DNA of 64,000 nt from the NCBI RefSeq assembly GCF_036172515.1, contig NZ_JAXKVW010000004.1:62001-126000 (forward strand), read 5' to 3'. Below the pieces are notes generated by a model that was not told where the DNA came from, did not search any database, and saw only the letters and a program-made list of their open reading frames with translations. The stretch comes from Flexistipes sp. (lineage in GTDB: Bacteria > Chrysiogenota > Deferribacteres > Deferribacterales > Flexistipitaceae). Positions 55,825 to 63,211 of the stretch are shown one piece after another. A program made the translations under genes and the position numbers. Position 1 is the first letter of the stretch. Each line of letters opens with the position of its first letter.

Positions 55825-57105
55825 ATGCGGGAAAAACGTAACAAGAAAAAGAGAACAGATACATCCCTGAATAAAGTATCCATACTGATGGACAGCTATA
55901 AAGGCAGGGATAATGACAAGTTTGACGGTGCCTATCCTGAGAAGCAGGATATTTTTAAGACTGTATCCACAGAGAATAATAAAAATCTTTTTAATAAGTG
56001 CGTGGAATTCGATTTTGAATATCTGCTGTCCCGGAAATTTTTATTAGGCAGTCAGCATCTTGAGAATGTCCTTGTCCAATCTGTTCTGGGCAGGGCATTA
56101 AACGGTCACGGCTGGTTTATCGATGATGACGGGATACCTTTAAAATTTAAGGATGCCACTTTTGACAAGGTCTGCACTGTTCTTGAAAGGATGTACCCTC
56201 ATCTTAACAATCTGGATGTCCGCAGATTCCGGAATCGTGAAATCGAAAAATTAACCAATCATATTTTTGCATATATAGATCAGGATAATATCCCTCTGTA
56301 TACGGATACAGGGGGATTGTTTGGCGTAAAATTTCTTGAAGGCAAATCCGCAGAAACACTCCCCTTTTTAAAAGGTATGGTTCTGGCAGGCTATATGGAC
56401 AGCTACGGATACCGGAGAAAGACCATAGGTCGGTATAAAAAGGATTTCGGCGGTAATGATCTCAATATAGGTGGCGGCAGTATTTATGTGGTAAACAGGC
56501 GGCAATTCAAGGACATTAATCTCGGGGATACGGGCAGAGGTGAGTTTACATCCGCAAACATACGATATCTTATTGAGTTGGGTGTTATAAAAAAAGAAAG
56601 CAGATTATACAAATACCCGAAATATGACCAGGCGTTTTTCAGACTGAGGGATGGCGAGGGAGTATCCGATGATCTTGCCATGATGTATATATGCAGTAAA
56701 TACGGTTTTGACGGGATGCTTGGTGCATTTGCAATGGATGCGGTGGATACATATGATAAATTTTTGATGGAATTCAGACCGGGCGGCATGGACGGCTATT
56801 TAGCGGATAGTCTGCAGAAGTATTTTATTCAGGAAAAGGGTGCGCCCCTTGTATCCAATGATGAAATAATGGAATTGATATATTTTGCGTGCAAGCTGAA
56901 TGTACCATCTGTAAATCTGAGTTCTTCCCACAGACGCTTTGTGCAGGTGGAAAACGGTGCTGTCAAGCCGACACTTCTTATGCACAGGGATTTTTTAAAG
57001 GGCAGGGAGATGCCGGAATTTAAACTGGGATTTAACAGGGTGAACAGCCGTAATTTTTATAACGATACCGCTGACCGGTTTTCATTTATATCGCAAGTTG
57101 ATTAG
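55825..57105 (+). CDS. Protein of unknown function, 426 residues
   Basis: A full-length, coding-looking protein with a basic N-terminus (MREKRNKKKRTD), no signal peptide and no membrane helix. It is Gly/Asp/Tyr-rich in the centre, with FGGNDLNIGGGSIYVVNRRQF and PGGMDGYLADSLQKYFIQ. No catalytic motif stands out. The lead has a weak AAGG before the ATG. Its codons use more G/C at third positions than the transfer genes, hinting at a separate origin. It stands alone between the AT-rich gap and a tandem repeat. Confidence 0.65.
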   Translation: MREKRNKKKRTDTSLNKVSILMDSYKGRDNDKFDGAYPEKQDIFKTVSTENNKNLFNKCVEFDFEYLLSRKFLLGSQHLENVLVQSVLGRALNGHGWFIDDDGIPLKFKDATFDKVCTVLERMYPHLNNLDVRRFRNREIEKLTNHIFAYIDQDNIPLYTDTGGLFGVKFLEGKSAETLPFLKGMVLAGYMDSYGYRRKTIGRYKKDFGGNDLNIGGGSIYVVNRRQFKDINLGDTGRGEFTSANIRYLIELGVIKKESRLYKYPKYDQAFFRLRDGEGVSDDLAMMYICSKYGFDGMLGAFAMDAVDTYDKFLMEFRPGGMDGYLADSLQKYFIQEKGAPLVSNDEIMELIYFACKLNVPSVNLSSSHRRFVQVENGAVKPTLLMHRDFLKGREMPEFKLGFNRVNSRNFYNDTADRFSFISQVD

Positions 57106-57113
57106 TTTATTGG

Positions 57114-57137
57114 TGTATTTGTGTATTTGTGTATTGG
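57114..57137. repeat. 8-bp tandem repeat
   Basis: TGTATTTG, TGTATTTG and TGTATTGG lie just after the stop of the 426-residue protein gene. Period and strand bias match the repeat at 17531. Confidence 0.6.
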
Positions 57138-57210
57138 TTGAGTGGGAATACAGCGTCGAACCTTGAACTCATAAGGCGGGTTTTGATTTTCAAACAGACA
57201 TTGTTTCCGG

Positions 57211-57228
57211 GCGGGGCTGAAGCCCCGC
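57211..57228. other. GC-rich hairpin
   Basis: GCGGGGCT/AGCCCCGC, an 8-bp stem with a 2-nt gap, lies inside a longer C/G-rich segment (CCGG on both sides). It could end transcription of the 426-residue gene or be a dispersed palindromic repeat. It is the most GC-rich spot in the area. Confidence 0.5.
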
Positions 57229-57283
57229 TTCCGGGAAGTGTATCAAGAAAGCCTATTAAGAAGAAAAGTGCTAAAGAATTATT

Positions 57284-58696
57284 TTAAAAATAATATCTTT
57301 TATTATAGTATCTTGGCGGCCCTCTTATTTGTGGTAAGATATAGTCTCCATTTTTAGGTGTTATTATTTCCTCTAATTTATTCCACATTAAATCTGAATT
57401 ATCTCCTCCATATTCTTTTTTTTCTGTATTGCCATTGTTATAACCATAAGTGTAGTCGTAATTTATTACGTTCATAGTTATGTTCCAACTTGCCCAAAGT
57501 TTTCTCATATAGTCGTCGCCGGAATTTCCGAGTTGGTTGATTTTGGGGAGTATAATGTTTTTGATCATGGCCTCTCGGCCGTTGATATCTTTTGACTGGT
57601 ATTCTTTTGCGAGTTTCTCGCCTATCTCTTTCTGTTTTACTCTTTTTTCATAATATCCTAATTTATCGTAATCAGTTATTTTGTCTTCATATTTGAAAGA
57701 TGTGAATAATCCTTTTAAAAAGTGTAATTCCATCTCTTTACATTGTTTAAAAGTAGCTCCTTTTGTTTTACCTCTCTTATTTTTTATCCAATATGTACCA
57801 AAGTCTTCCATACCTCTTGCAAAATAATATACTGATGGGCTTAGCTCGTCAAATCTCTCATCTTTTTGTAGGTCGTTTAAATTATAGTGCATATCTGCAC
57901 CACCAGTTTTTTTATTTATTAGTCCAAAAGTTAGCCAAAACCCAGGTTCTCTCATTTGGACATCAGAAGCAAGATGTTCTAATCCATTTATTTGTCTTAA
58001 ATCAGCATCGTAACTTTGGTGTTTTTTGAATGCTTTTATTATATATTTGTTTCCTTCTCTGTTGAGCATTTCCCATATGCCCGGAGGTAGATTCTGATCT
58101 TTCATTCTGTTTCTGTCCCATTCAGAATAACCAAATTTAGGTGTTCCATCTGGTGTTACAAAGTTATAATCTAATGTTGTAGGATAAACTCCTTTTTGGT
58201 TTTTACTTAAAGCATCTCCCAGAGAAGCGGCATTGGATAATAAGGGTGAAAGGACTGCAAATATGCCCGCAGCAGCAGCTGTTTTGAGGATATGTCTTCT
58301 GGTGAGTGTTTTTTCTGTATTCTTAACGGAATTGCAGGCTGTACCTGAAATATCAGGCGGATCACGGCCGGAACCACCGGATGCTGAAATATTTTTCACC
58401 GGTTTCACTGCAAACCCGAGGTAGGGTATTATTTCAGAACCGCCTTCACCAATCAGTTCGGGATTATCTATTATAAACTGCATCTCCTCACGGGTGATTA
58501 CGGATCTGCTGTATAATTCCTCAGCTTTGGCCTTTATTTCGGATAGTTCTTTTATTCCTCTGAAATGTTCCCTTATACTGCGTTTTACACTGTTGATTGA
58601 ATGTTTGTCCGTTTTTGATATTTTATTAGGGATATCACGGATTGATTTTGCCACGAGTGACATATTAAACAGCTGATGATTCCATCCGCTTGGCAT
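57284..58696 (-). CDS. Unknown protein with internal twin-arginine motif
   Basis: A 470-residue protein. Residues 1-125 are hydrophilic (including SVKRSIREHFRGIKELSEIKAKAEELY) and followed by a linker rich in Ser/Gly/Pro. Then comes TRRHILKTAAAAGIFAVLSPLLSNAA (seen as TRRHILK plus a hydrophobic run ending SNAA), a Tat-type signal starting near residue 131. The C-terminal 310 residues are Tyr/Lys/Asn-rich with no motif I know. Start has GGAGGGTACTG. A Tat signal this far from the N-terminus is unusual: either the real protein starts later, or the N-terminal domain stays in the cytoplasm. Confidence 0.65.
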   Translation of the reverse strand: MPSGWNHQLFNMSLVAKSIRDIPNKISKTDKHSINSVKRSIREHFRGIKELSEIKAKAEELYSRSVITREEMQFIIDNPELIGEGGSEIIPYLGFAVKPVKNISASGGSGRDPPDISGTACNSVKNTEKTLTRRHILKTAAAAGIFAVLSPLLSNAASLGDALSKNQKGVYPTTLDYNFVTPDGTPKFGYSEWDRNRMKDQNLPPGIWEMLNREGNKYIIKAFKKHQSYDADLRQINGLEHLASDVQMREPGFWLTFGLINKKTGGADMHYNLNDLQKDERFDELSPSVYYFARGMEDFGTYWIKNKRGKTKGATFKQCKEMELHFLKGLFTSFKYEDKITDYDKLGYYEKRVKQKEIGEKLAKEYQSKDINGREAMIKNIILPKINQLGNSGDDYMRKLWASWNITMNVINYDYTYGYNNGNTEKKEYGGDNSDLMWNKLEEIITPKNGDYILPQIRGPPRYYNKRYYF

Positions 58697-58816
58697 AGGC
58701 AGTACCCTCCGGGTTATTTATCTTATTTTAGCATACTGTTTTACCATTTCAAGAAAGATTTCAGACTTTTTTGAAAGATATATAATTAATAATATGGGAA
58801 AAAAGATGGAATATAG

Positions 58817-58848
58817 GGAGGTGGGAGGGATCGAACCCGATTCTCCAC
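58817..58848 (-). pseudogene. tRNA or tmRNA 3'-end-like fragment
   Basis: On the minus strand the sequence has a T-loop-like GGGTTCGATCCC followed by CTCCCACCTCC, like the end of a tRNA or tmRNA without CCA. No matching 5' half is present and the T stem pairs poorly, so it is not functional. Such fragments are left where islands integrate. It does not match tRNA-Thr at 32187. Confidence 0.4.
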
Positions 58849-58865
58849 ATTTTATATACATAAAC

Positions 58866-59183
58866 GAGACTTTTGAATAACTCTATTTGTCATGCTGTAA
58901 CATCCGCCCATGGAGGGTAAATTTGCCATAGGCAATCATTTATTTCAGCATCTCGTATCATCAATAAGTTATGAGACCCTGTAGCACCAACCTAATAGGT
59001 TGGTAAATATGTTGTATACACAAATTGATTGACTTCGTCTATCACCAGGCTTTCAGGCTGGTAAATATGTTGTAAAACATTCAATTTAGCTATTTACATA
59101 GCTGCTAATCGGTCTTTGATCGATGCTAGTGGAACACATTAAACAAGTTCAGGGTGACAATATACCAATTATTCAAAAGTCTC
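58866..59183. repeat. Second MITE-like family, 318 bp
   Basis: Perfect 15-bp inverted ends, GAGACTTTTGAATAA (58866-58880) and its complement (59169-59183), extend inward with partial complementarity (TTGTCATGCTG and CAGGGTGACAA). Inside are GCCATAGGC, an ACCAACCT/AGGTTGGT hairpin and an ACCAG/CTGGT hairpin, each followed by TAAATATGTT. There is no gene. Most of the gap 58697-59234 is this element; the rest is AT-rich spacer plus the tRNA-like fragment. Confidence 0.75.
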
Positions 59184-59234
59184 TATACCCTAATACCACA
59201 AAAATGGGTCGTCTTACTTCCTATACTTCCACTC

Positions 59235-59681
59235 ATGAAGATGGGTTCCCACAAAGCAATTAACGGTTCACTTTCAGTATTTCTCGGTTTTGATATAGCC
59301 GGTATAGCCTTAACGGTACTCGGTGGAATATTACCTGATTTGCTGGACAGGATAATAGCCGGAAATAACGAGTGGACATTTCTCAGAGTACATCGGACAA
59401 TTACGCATTGGTGGCTATTGTGGGCTGTAATCTTGTTTCTGTGCTATAGTCAGGTATTTCCTGTTATTTTCCAAATAAACACATCTGAGATCATCTGGTA
59501 TCTTTCATTCGGCAGTTTGCTCCATATCGCTTTTGACAGCTTCACAAAAAGCGGAGTGCCTTTTCTCAATCCTTTCAAACAATCAATAGGTTTTCACTTG
59601 TTCTTAGTAGGTTCAGCTGCAGAATATGCACTTGTTGCCATATTGTCTGCAACCTTCTTATATTTTGGGGTAGGGCGATGA
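59235..59681 (+). CDS. YdjM-family membrane metal-dependent hydrolase
   Basis: A 148-residue protein of the YdjM/DUF457 family, with about four membrane helices. Conserved acids and histidines are in MGSHKAINGS, LGGILPDLLDR, VHRTITHWWLLW and SLLHIAFDSFTKSGVP, a likely metal site at the membrane face. These proteins are common in conjugative plasmids and ICEs; their substrate is not known. The ATG at 59235 is preferred because the family starts near here. A GTG at 59154 would add 27 residues, the first ten encoded by the end of the MITE. It overlaps the next gene by 4 bp. Confidence 0.75.
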   Translation: MKMGSHKAINGSLSVFLGFDIAGIALTVLGGILPDLLDRIIAGNNEWTFLRVHRTITHWWLLWAVILFLCYSQVFPVIFQINTSEIIWYLSFGSLLHIAFDSFTKSGVPFLNPFKQSIGFHLFLVGSAAEYALVAILSATFLYFGVGR

Positions 59682-60184
59682 GATTAATTGTATTGGTATT
59701 TCTTCTGCTTTTTGCAAACATAGCCCATGCGGAAGCAAGGAAGTCAGAGCCTTCTTTAAGTAGTAAAATTGATTCCTGCATATCCGATGCGGCTTACAAA
59801 TATAACATAGCTCCTGAAATAATCAGGGCGATAATAGAGACTGAGAGTAACGGTAATCCTTTCGCAATAAATGTATCCGGTAAAAGTTACTATCCTGAAA
59901 GCCCTGAGAAAGCTCTTAAAATCATTAACAAAAATAAGTCAGAGAGCTTTGATGTAGGGATTATGCAGATTAATAAATGGTGGTTTGACAGGTTTAATTA
60001 CGATTATTCTTACGGACTCGACCCCTGTTTCAACGTACATCTGGGAAGTTGGATTTTGGCTTATGAGATCAGCCGTCACGGATACAATTGGGAAGCAATC
60101 GGGCGTTATCACTCACATACTGAAAAATATAAAAGAAAATATATAAATAAGATTACCGGTTTGTTGGCAAGCAAAACCAAGTGA
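59678..60184 (+). CDS. Lytic transglycosylase (VirB1/SLT-type)
   Basis: A 168-residue secreted muramidase with a signal peptide (about 1-19). The catalytic Glu is in IRAIIETESNGNPFA, followed by FDVGIMQINKWW and WEAIGRYHSHTEKYKRKY. Such enzymes open peptidoglycan locally for assembly of conjugation channels. The ATG overlaps the YdjM-like stop, so the pair is coupled. Although far from the tra block it probably belongs to the same element. Confidence 0.88.
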   Translation: MRLIVLVFLLLFANIAHAEARKSEPSLSSKIDSCISDAAYKYNIAPEIIRAIIETESNGNPFAINVSGKSYYPESPEKALKIINKNKSESFDVGIMQINKWWFDRFNYDYSYGLDPCFNVHLGSWILAYEISRHGYNWEAIGRYHSHTEKYKRKYINKITGLLASKTK

Positions 60185-60197
60185 TGAAAAAACAAAC

Positions 60198-60224
60198 CGT
60201 CACCCGGTTTATTGTCGGGTGACG
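60198..60224 (+). terminator. Hairpin after the transglycosylase gene
   Basis: A 9-bp stem (CGTCACCCG with its complement) and a 9-nt loop lie 13 bp after the stop. The T-tail is weak (AATAATTTG). Confidence 0.6.
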
Positions 60225-60230
60225 AATAAT

Positions 60231-60331
60231 TTGACACTCCACACGGCTAAAGCCGTGGGATTCTTGGGGGCACTCCCGTACCCGGGAGTTCTGCCTTGCG
60301 GCACCAAGCGAGCCCCCGTGTGTCCCACGGG
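60231..60331 (-). ncRNA. Orphan IS200/IS605-type right end, omega-RNA-like fold
   Basis: Read on the minus strand, 101 bp end in GAATCCCACGGCTTTAGCCG followed by TGTGGAGTGTCAA. This is the layout of the right end of tnpB-bearing IS200/IS605 elements: GAATCCC, a stem with loop TTTA, then GAG-TGTCAA. Upstream, GGGGGC (60312-60317) pairs with GCCCCC (60266-60271). They enclose a TGCC-GCAA-GGCA hairpin with a GNRA loop and an ACTCCC/GGGAGT hairpin, and a CCCGTG/CACGGG hairpin precedes them. That is an omega-RNA-like scaffold. No tnpB or tnpA is adjacent; the next gene is a lipoprotein ending 4 bp away. Whether it is transcribed is unknown. Confidence 0.65.
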
Positions 60332-60334
60332 TAA

Positions 60335-61849
60335 TTAACAACCGCCCTGAACAGCCTTGAGCAGTTGATTATTTTTCATATAGAACAAATAAGATTTACA
60401 ATAATTATCGGCTTTCCTGCCTATGACAGTAATTCCAGAATAAGAATCAACATACACTAAACTTCCTGTATCCTGAACTTGTTTCATGAAAGAGTCTTGT
60501 TTATTTCTTAAGTTATCAGGCAATAGAACCGGCAAGTTAGTATTCTGTAATCTTTTTACTCGTCCGTTACATTTTAGGTAATTTTTTATCTCTGCAGTAT
60601 CGTTACTATATTTGTATGTTTTTACAATAGAGATATTCTCACAATTGCCATTTTGCCTTATCCAGTATATATCAAGCACATAATTCGGATTGTCCATAAC
60701 AGCATGTGGAGTCCTGAAATTTACAGTAGTAACAAGCTGTGATGAACTTCCGTTAATATTAGTATTTACAGAAGAGTCCATTTTCTTGGCGAGCTTTTCT
60801 TTAAGCATTGCTTTTAGCCCTTGTTCAGACAGTGAGTTTTGCATATCATGGCCCATGTTAGTTTTGTCTGCATTTTTTTGCTTAACATTAGTCAAAGTTC
60901 CTCTTCTGATTACAATTTTATATGGTCTTTCGTATGCGAGTTTTGTGTACTTGAATTTAAAATAAAAAGGTGTGTCTGGAGAGTTGCACTGATAATTTAC
61001 AGTGTTTGAAATTTTCTTTCCAAACTCTGCAAACATATTTACTCTGCTATTTGTAATAGGCTTCAAATAACCGTCATGGTATGAACAGAAAGCGTTTAAA
61101 TCCGAAATAATTCCATAATCACGAACAGGGTCTACAACTGAACGGTCAGGGTCATATGTAAATGTTTGTTCATATGAGCCATCATCAAGTTTTTTCAAAC
61201 CACCTAAGCCAATCTTATCATGTGATAAAGCAATTCCATTACCCAATGCAGTCATCATGCTAAATTTACTGTCTAACAGCTCTGTCAAGGTAATATCTTC
61301 TTTGCCAGAAACAAATGTATTATACTGCATATAAGACATTTGAGGTTTTTCGGGTTTTTCAGTTATGATAACAGTGAAACCTAATGGGTAATACTCACCA
61401 TTTGGGTCAAGCCTACGCATCAAAGAGAAACTCTGTGCAACAGTAAAATTATTAACTTCATTGATACATCTGAAATAATTAGATTTAGCGTTAGCTTTTG
61501 ATTCTTTGATAGACTTTTGATTTGTAAAGGAATCAATAACAACAGTTTCTTCAATAGCAGAACCGTTCAAATCTTCGCATATTTGCAGCAATTTAGAGTT
61601 AAGCTTGTCAACTAAATGCCCGCCAACCGGAACAAGAAAGGTTCTTTCATCTACATTGTAAATGTGTATGGGGTGTTCAGCATACAAATATCTAATGCTA
61701 TTCAGTGACGCTACTTTTCCCCTAATTGTGGTGTTATCAATCTGGTGATTCTTCTTTGTCTCACCACTTAAGACTGCCAAATGAGTTCCTGAAGTGTAGG
61801 CACAACCCACAAAAAGCAAAGCAACCGCCACCAAAAAAACTCTTTTCAT
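60335..61849 (-). CDS. Large lipoprotein of unknown function
   Basis: A 504-residue protein with a lipoprotein signal MKRVFLVAVALLFVGCAYTSG; lipid attachment at Cys16 is likely. The mature part is mostly soluble, with scattered cysteines (about eight) and no known motif. ATAGGAGGTTAG precedes the ATG. Its stop lies 4 bp from the orphan IS605-type end. Size and location near the transglycosylase are compatible with an envelope role in transfer, possibly a TraV-like or exclusion function, but nothing in the sequence shows it. Confidence 0.7.
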   Translation of the reverse strand: MKRVFLVAVALLFVGCAYTSGTHLAVLSGETKKNHQIDNTTIRGKVASLNSIRYLYAEHPIHIYNVDERTFLVPVGGHLVDKLNSKLLQICEDLNGSAIEETVVIDSFTNQKSIKESKANAKSNYFRCINEVNNFTVAQSFSLMRRLDPNGEYYPLGFTVIITEKPEKPQMSYMQYNTFVSGKEDITLTELLDSKFSMMTALGNGIALSHDKIGLGGLKKLDDGSYEQTFTYDPDRSVVDPVRDYGIISDLNAFCSYHDGYLKPITNSRVNMFAEFGKKISNTVNYQCNSPDTPFYFKFKYTKLAYERPYKIVIRRGTLTNVKQKNADKTNMGHDMQNSLSEQGLKAMLKEKLAKKMDSSVNTNINGSSSQLVTTVNFRTPHAVMDNPNYVLDIYWIRQNGNCENISIVKTYKYSNDTAEIKNYLKCNGRVKRLQNTNLPVLLPDNLRNKQDSFMKQVQDTGSLVYVDSYSGITVIGRKADNYCKSYLFYMKNNQLLKAVQGGC

Positions 61850-61959
61850 AAAACTAACCTCCTATAAAGTATTTAAGGATTAAAATAGATTAAAAAGGGT
61901 AAAATTCGTAGCATTTAGCAAGAAAGAAATATTGATTTTCTACACCACCTCCTTACTCC

Positions 61960-63057
61960 TTAGTCTTTCAAAATTTCCTGCATTTCTTCAATACTGACTT
62001 CAAGCATTTCAGCTCCCCTGCTGAGAGATATTTTGTCATTTTCCACAGCCTCTCTCACAAGGCGGCTGAAACGATCCTCATAAAAGTCAAATCGTTGCAT
62101 ACCAAAGGGTTCGGCACCTGATATACTTTCCGGTTCTTCTTTAAAAGGGAGTTTGCGGTTATAACGTTTCTGAAAAGCAAAATTAAATTTTTTCCATATA
62201 GAATTATCAGCTTTTCCATGCTCTATAAGTCTTGAAAGAATAGCTTTATAACTAACACGAAAAATACGCTTGATTTTTAAAACCCGGTCCACAAAGTGTA
62301 AACCTAAAGCCTCTTTCCATTCTTTCAAAAACCCTTTATCCGGCATAAGAAAATGGCTGGCAAACATATTGGCTTCTTTTTCCTCTTTCTCATCATCTTT
62401 TACCAAATTAACGTCATATGCATCAGGATGCAGTATAAGGTGACCAACTTCATGCGCGGCACTAAAAATCCATCTTTCTACAGAAATCCTATCCCATACG
62501 TTAACCACGACAGCAGGACCACCATCATCCTCACCAATCGAGAGACCAAAAAAACTATCTGATGACAATGGAATAGGGAAGACTTTTACGCCTGCATCCT
62601 CCAGTAAGCCGCAGATATCATGGATTGGTTCAGTATCTTTAAGTCCCAGTTTCTTTCTGCAAAGTTGTGCAGCTTCAACAGGAGAGATTTGTGAATATTC
62701 ATTTCTTATGGAGTTAAGTGAAAACTGTTTCTTTTTACTTAAAGTTTTTTCCAAGTAATTGAAGTCGTCAATTCGCCTTGCAATATAGGAAAGAATATTT
62801 TCACGATTTTGCATACGTTTTGCTGAACGAAATCTGACAGTAGTTAGCTCCCTCGCAGGCTGGAAAAGCTCGTGAAGTTTTACTCCAAGAGCCTTGGCTA
62901 TTGCCTGTAAAGTAGCTACTCTTGGCTCACTTTTTTTATTTTCAAGGTTTTTGATCGCCGGTAAAGAAATACCGGCTATCTCAGCTAAATCCTGCTGACT
63001 CAACCGTTTGGCATTCCTCAGTTGTTTAACATTTTTAGAGAGTTCATGTATATTCAT
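61960..63057 (-). CDS. XRE-type HTH fused to ImmA/IrrE metallopeptidase
   Basis: A 365-residue regulator. The N-terminal XRE HTH (about 1-65) is LSKNVKQLRNAKRLSQQDLAEIAGISLPAIKNLE. The C-terminal ImmA/IrrE domain has the zinc motif SAAHEVGHLILHPDAY (about 205-220) and EANMFASHFLMP. In ICEBs1-like systems ImmA cleaves the repressor to release excision; in fused forms the peptidase may act in trans. The ATG at 63057 has GGGGG five bases upstream; the longer frame lacks one. Its promoter carries a palindrome, suggesting self-regulation. Confidence 0.88.
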   Translation of the reverse strand: MNIHELSKNVKQLRNAKRLSQQDLAEIAGISLPAIKNLENKKSEPRVATLQAIAKALGVKLHELFQPARELTTVRFRSAKRMQNRENILSYIARRIDDFNYLEKTLSKKKQFSLNSIRNEYSQISPVEAAQLCRKKLGLKDTEPIHDICGLLEDAGVKVFPIPLSSDSFFGLSIGEDDGGPAVVVNVWDRISVERWIFSAAHEVGHLILHPDAYDVNLVKDDEKEEKEANMFASHFLMPDKGFLKEWKEALGLHFVDRVLKIKRIFRVSYKAILSRLIEHGKADNSIWKKFNFAFQKRYNRKLPFKEEPESISGAEPFGMQRFDFYEDRFSRLVREAVENDKISLSRGAEMLEVSIEEMQEILKD

Positions 63058-63080
63058 GGCTACCCCCTTTCTTTTAATTA

Positions 63081-63108
63081 AATATACTATATTACAATAT
63101 ATTGTCAA
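63081..63108 (-). promoter_or_regulatory. Promoter and operator of the HTH-ImmA gene
   Basis: TTGACA (63103-63108), a 16-bp spacer and TATATT (63081-63086) lie on the minus strand, 23 bp before the start. A perfect 12-bp palindrome, ACAATATATTGT (63094-63105), covers the -35 and spacer. Confidence 0.65.
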
Positions 63109-63161
63109 ATGGTATATATATGTAGGATATTATTGAAGTAGGAAATTATAACTGTGAAGTT

Positions 63162-63193
63162 AGAAGCCAACGACTTTAGTCGTGGGAAGTTCA
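63162..63193 (+). mobile_element. IS200/IS605-type right-end hairpin remnant
   Basis: The plus strand reads AGAAGCCAACGACTTTAGTC followed by GTGGGAAGTTCA: a 5-bp stem ACGAC/GTCGT, loop TTTA and a GGTTCA-like end. This is the second common form of tnpB-element right ends. Only about 32 bp remain, between the HTH-ImmA and XRE genes, with no transposase nearby. Confidence 0.6.
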
Positions 63194-63211
63194 TTGCTCA
63201 CTTTCTTTTTT

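Noticed and set aside
55742-55840. 24-codon reading frame starting TTG after GGAGG at 55755
   Set aside because: It overlaps the start of the 426-residue gene, ends quickly and shows no coding character.
60335-61849. tnpB gene belonging to the adjacent IS605-type end
   Set aside because: The protein is a lipoprotein with no RuvC motif or zinc finger of TnpB.
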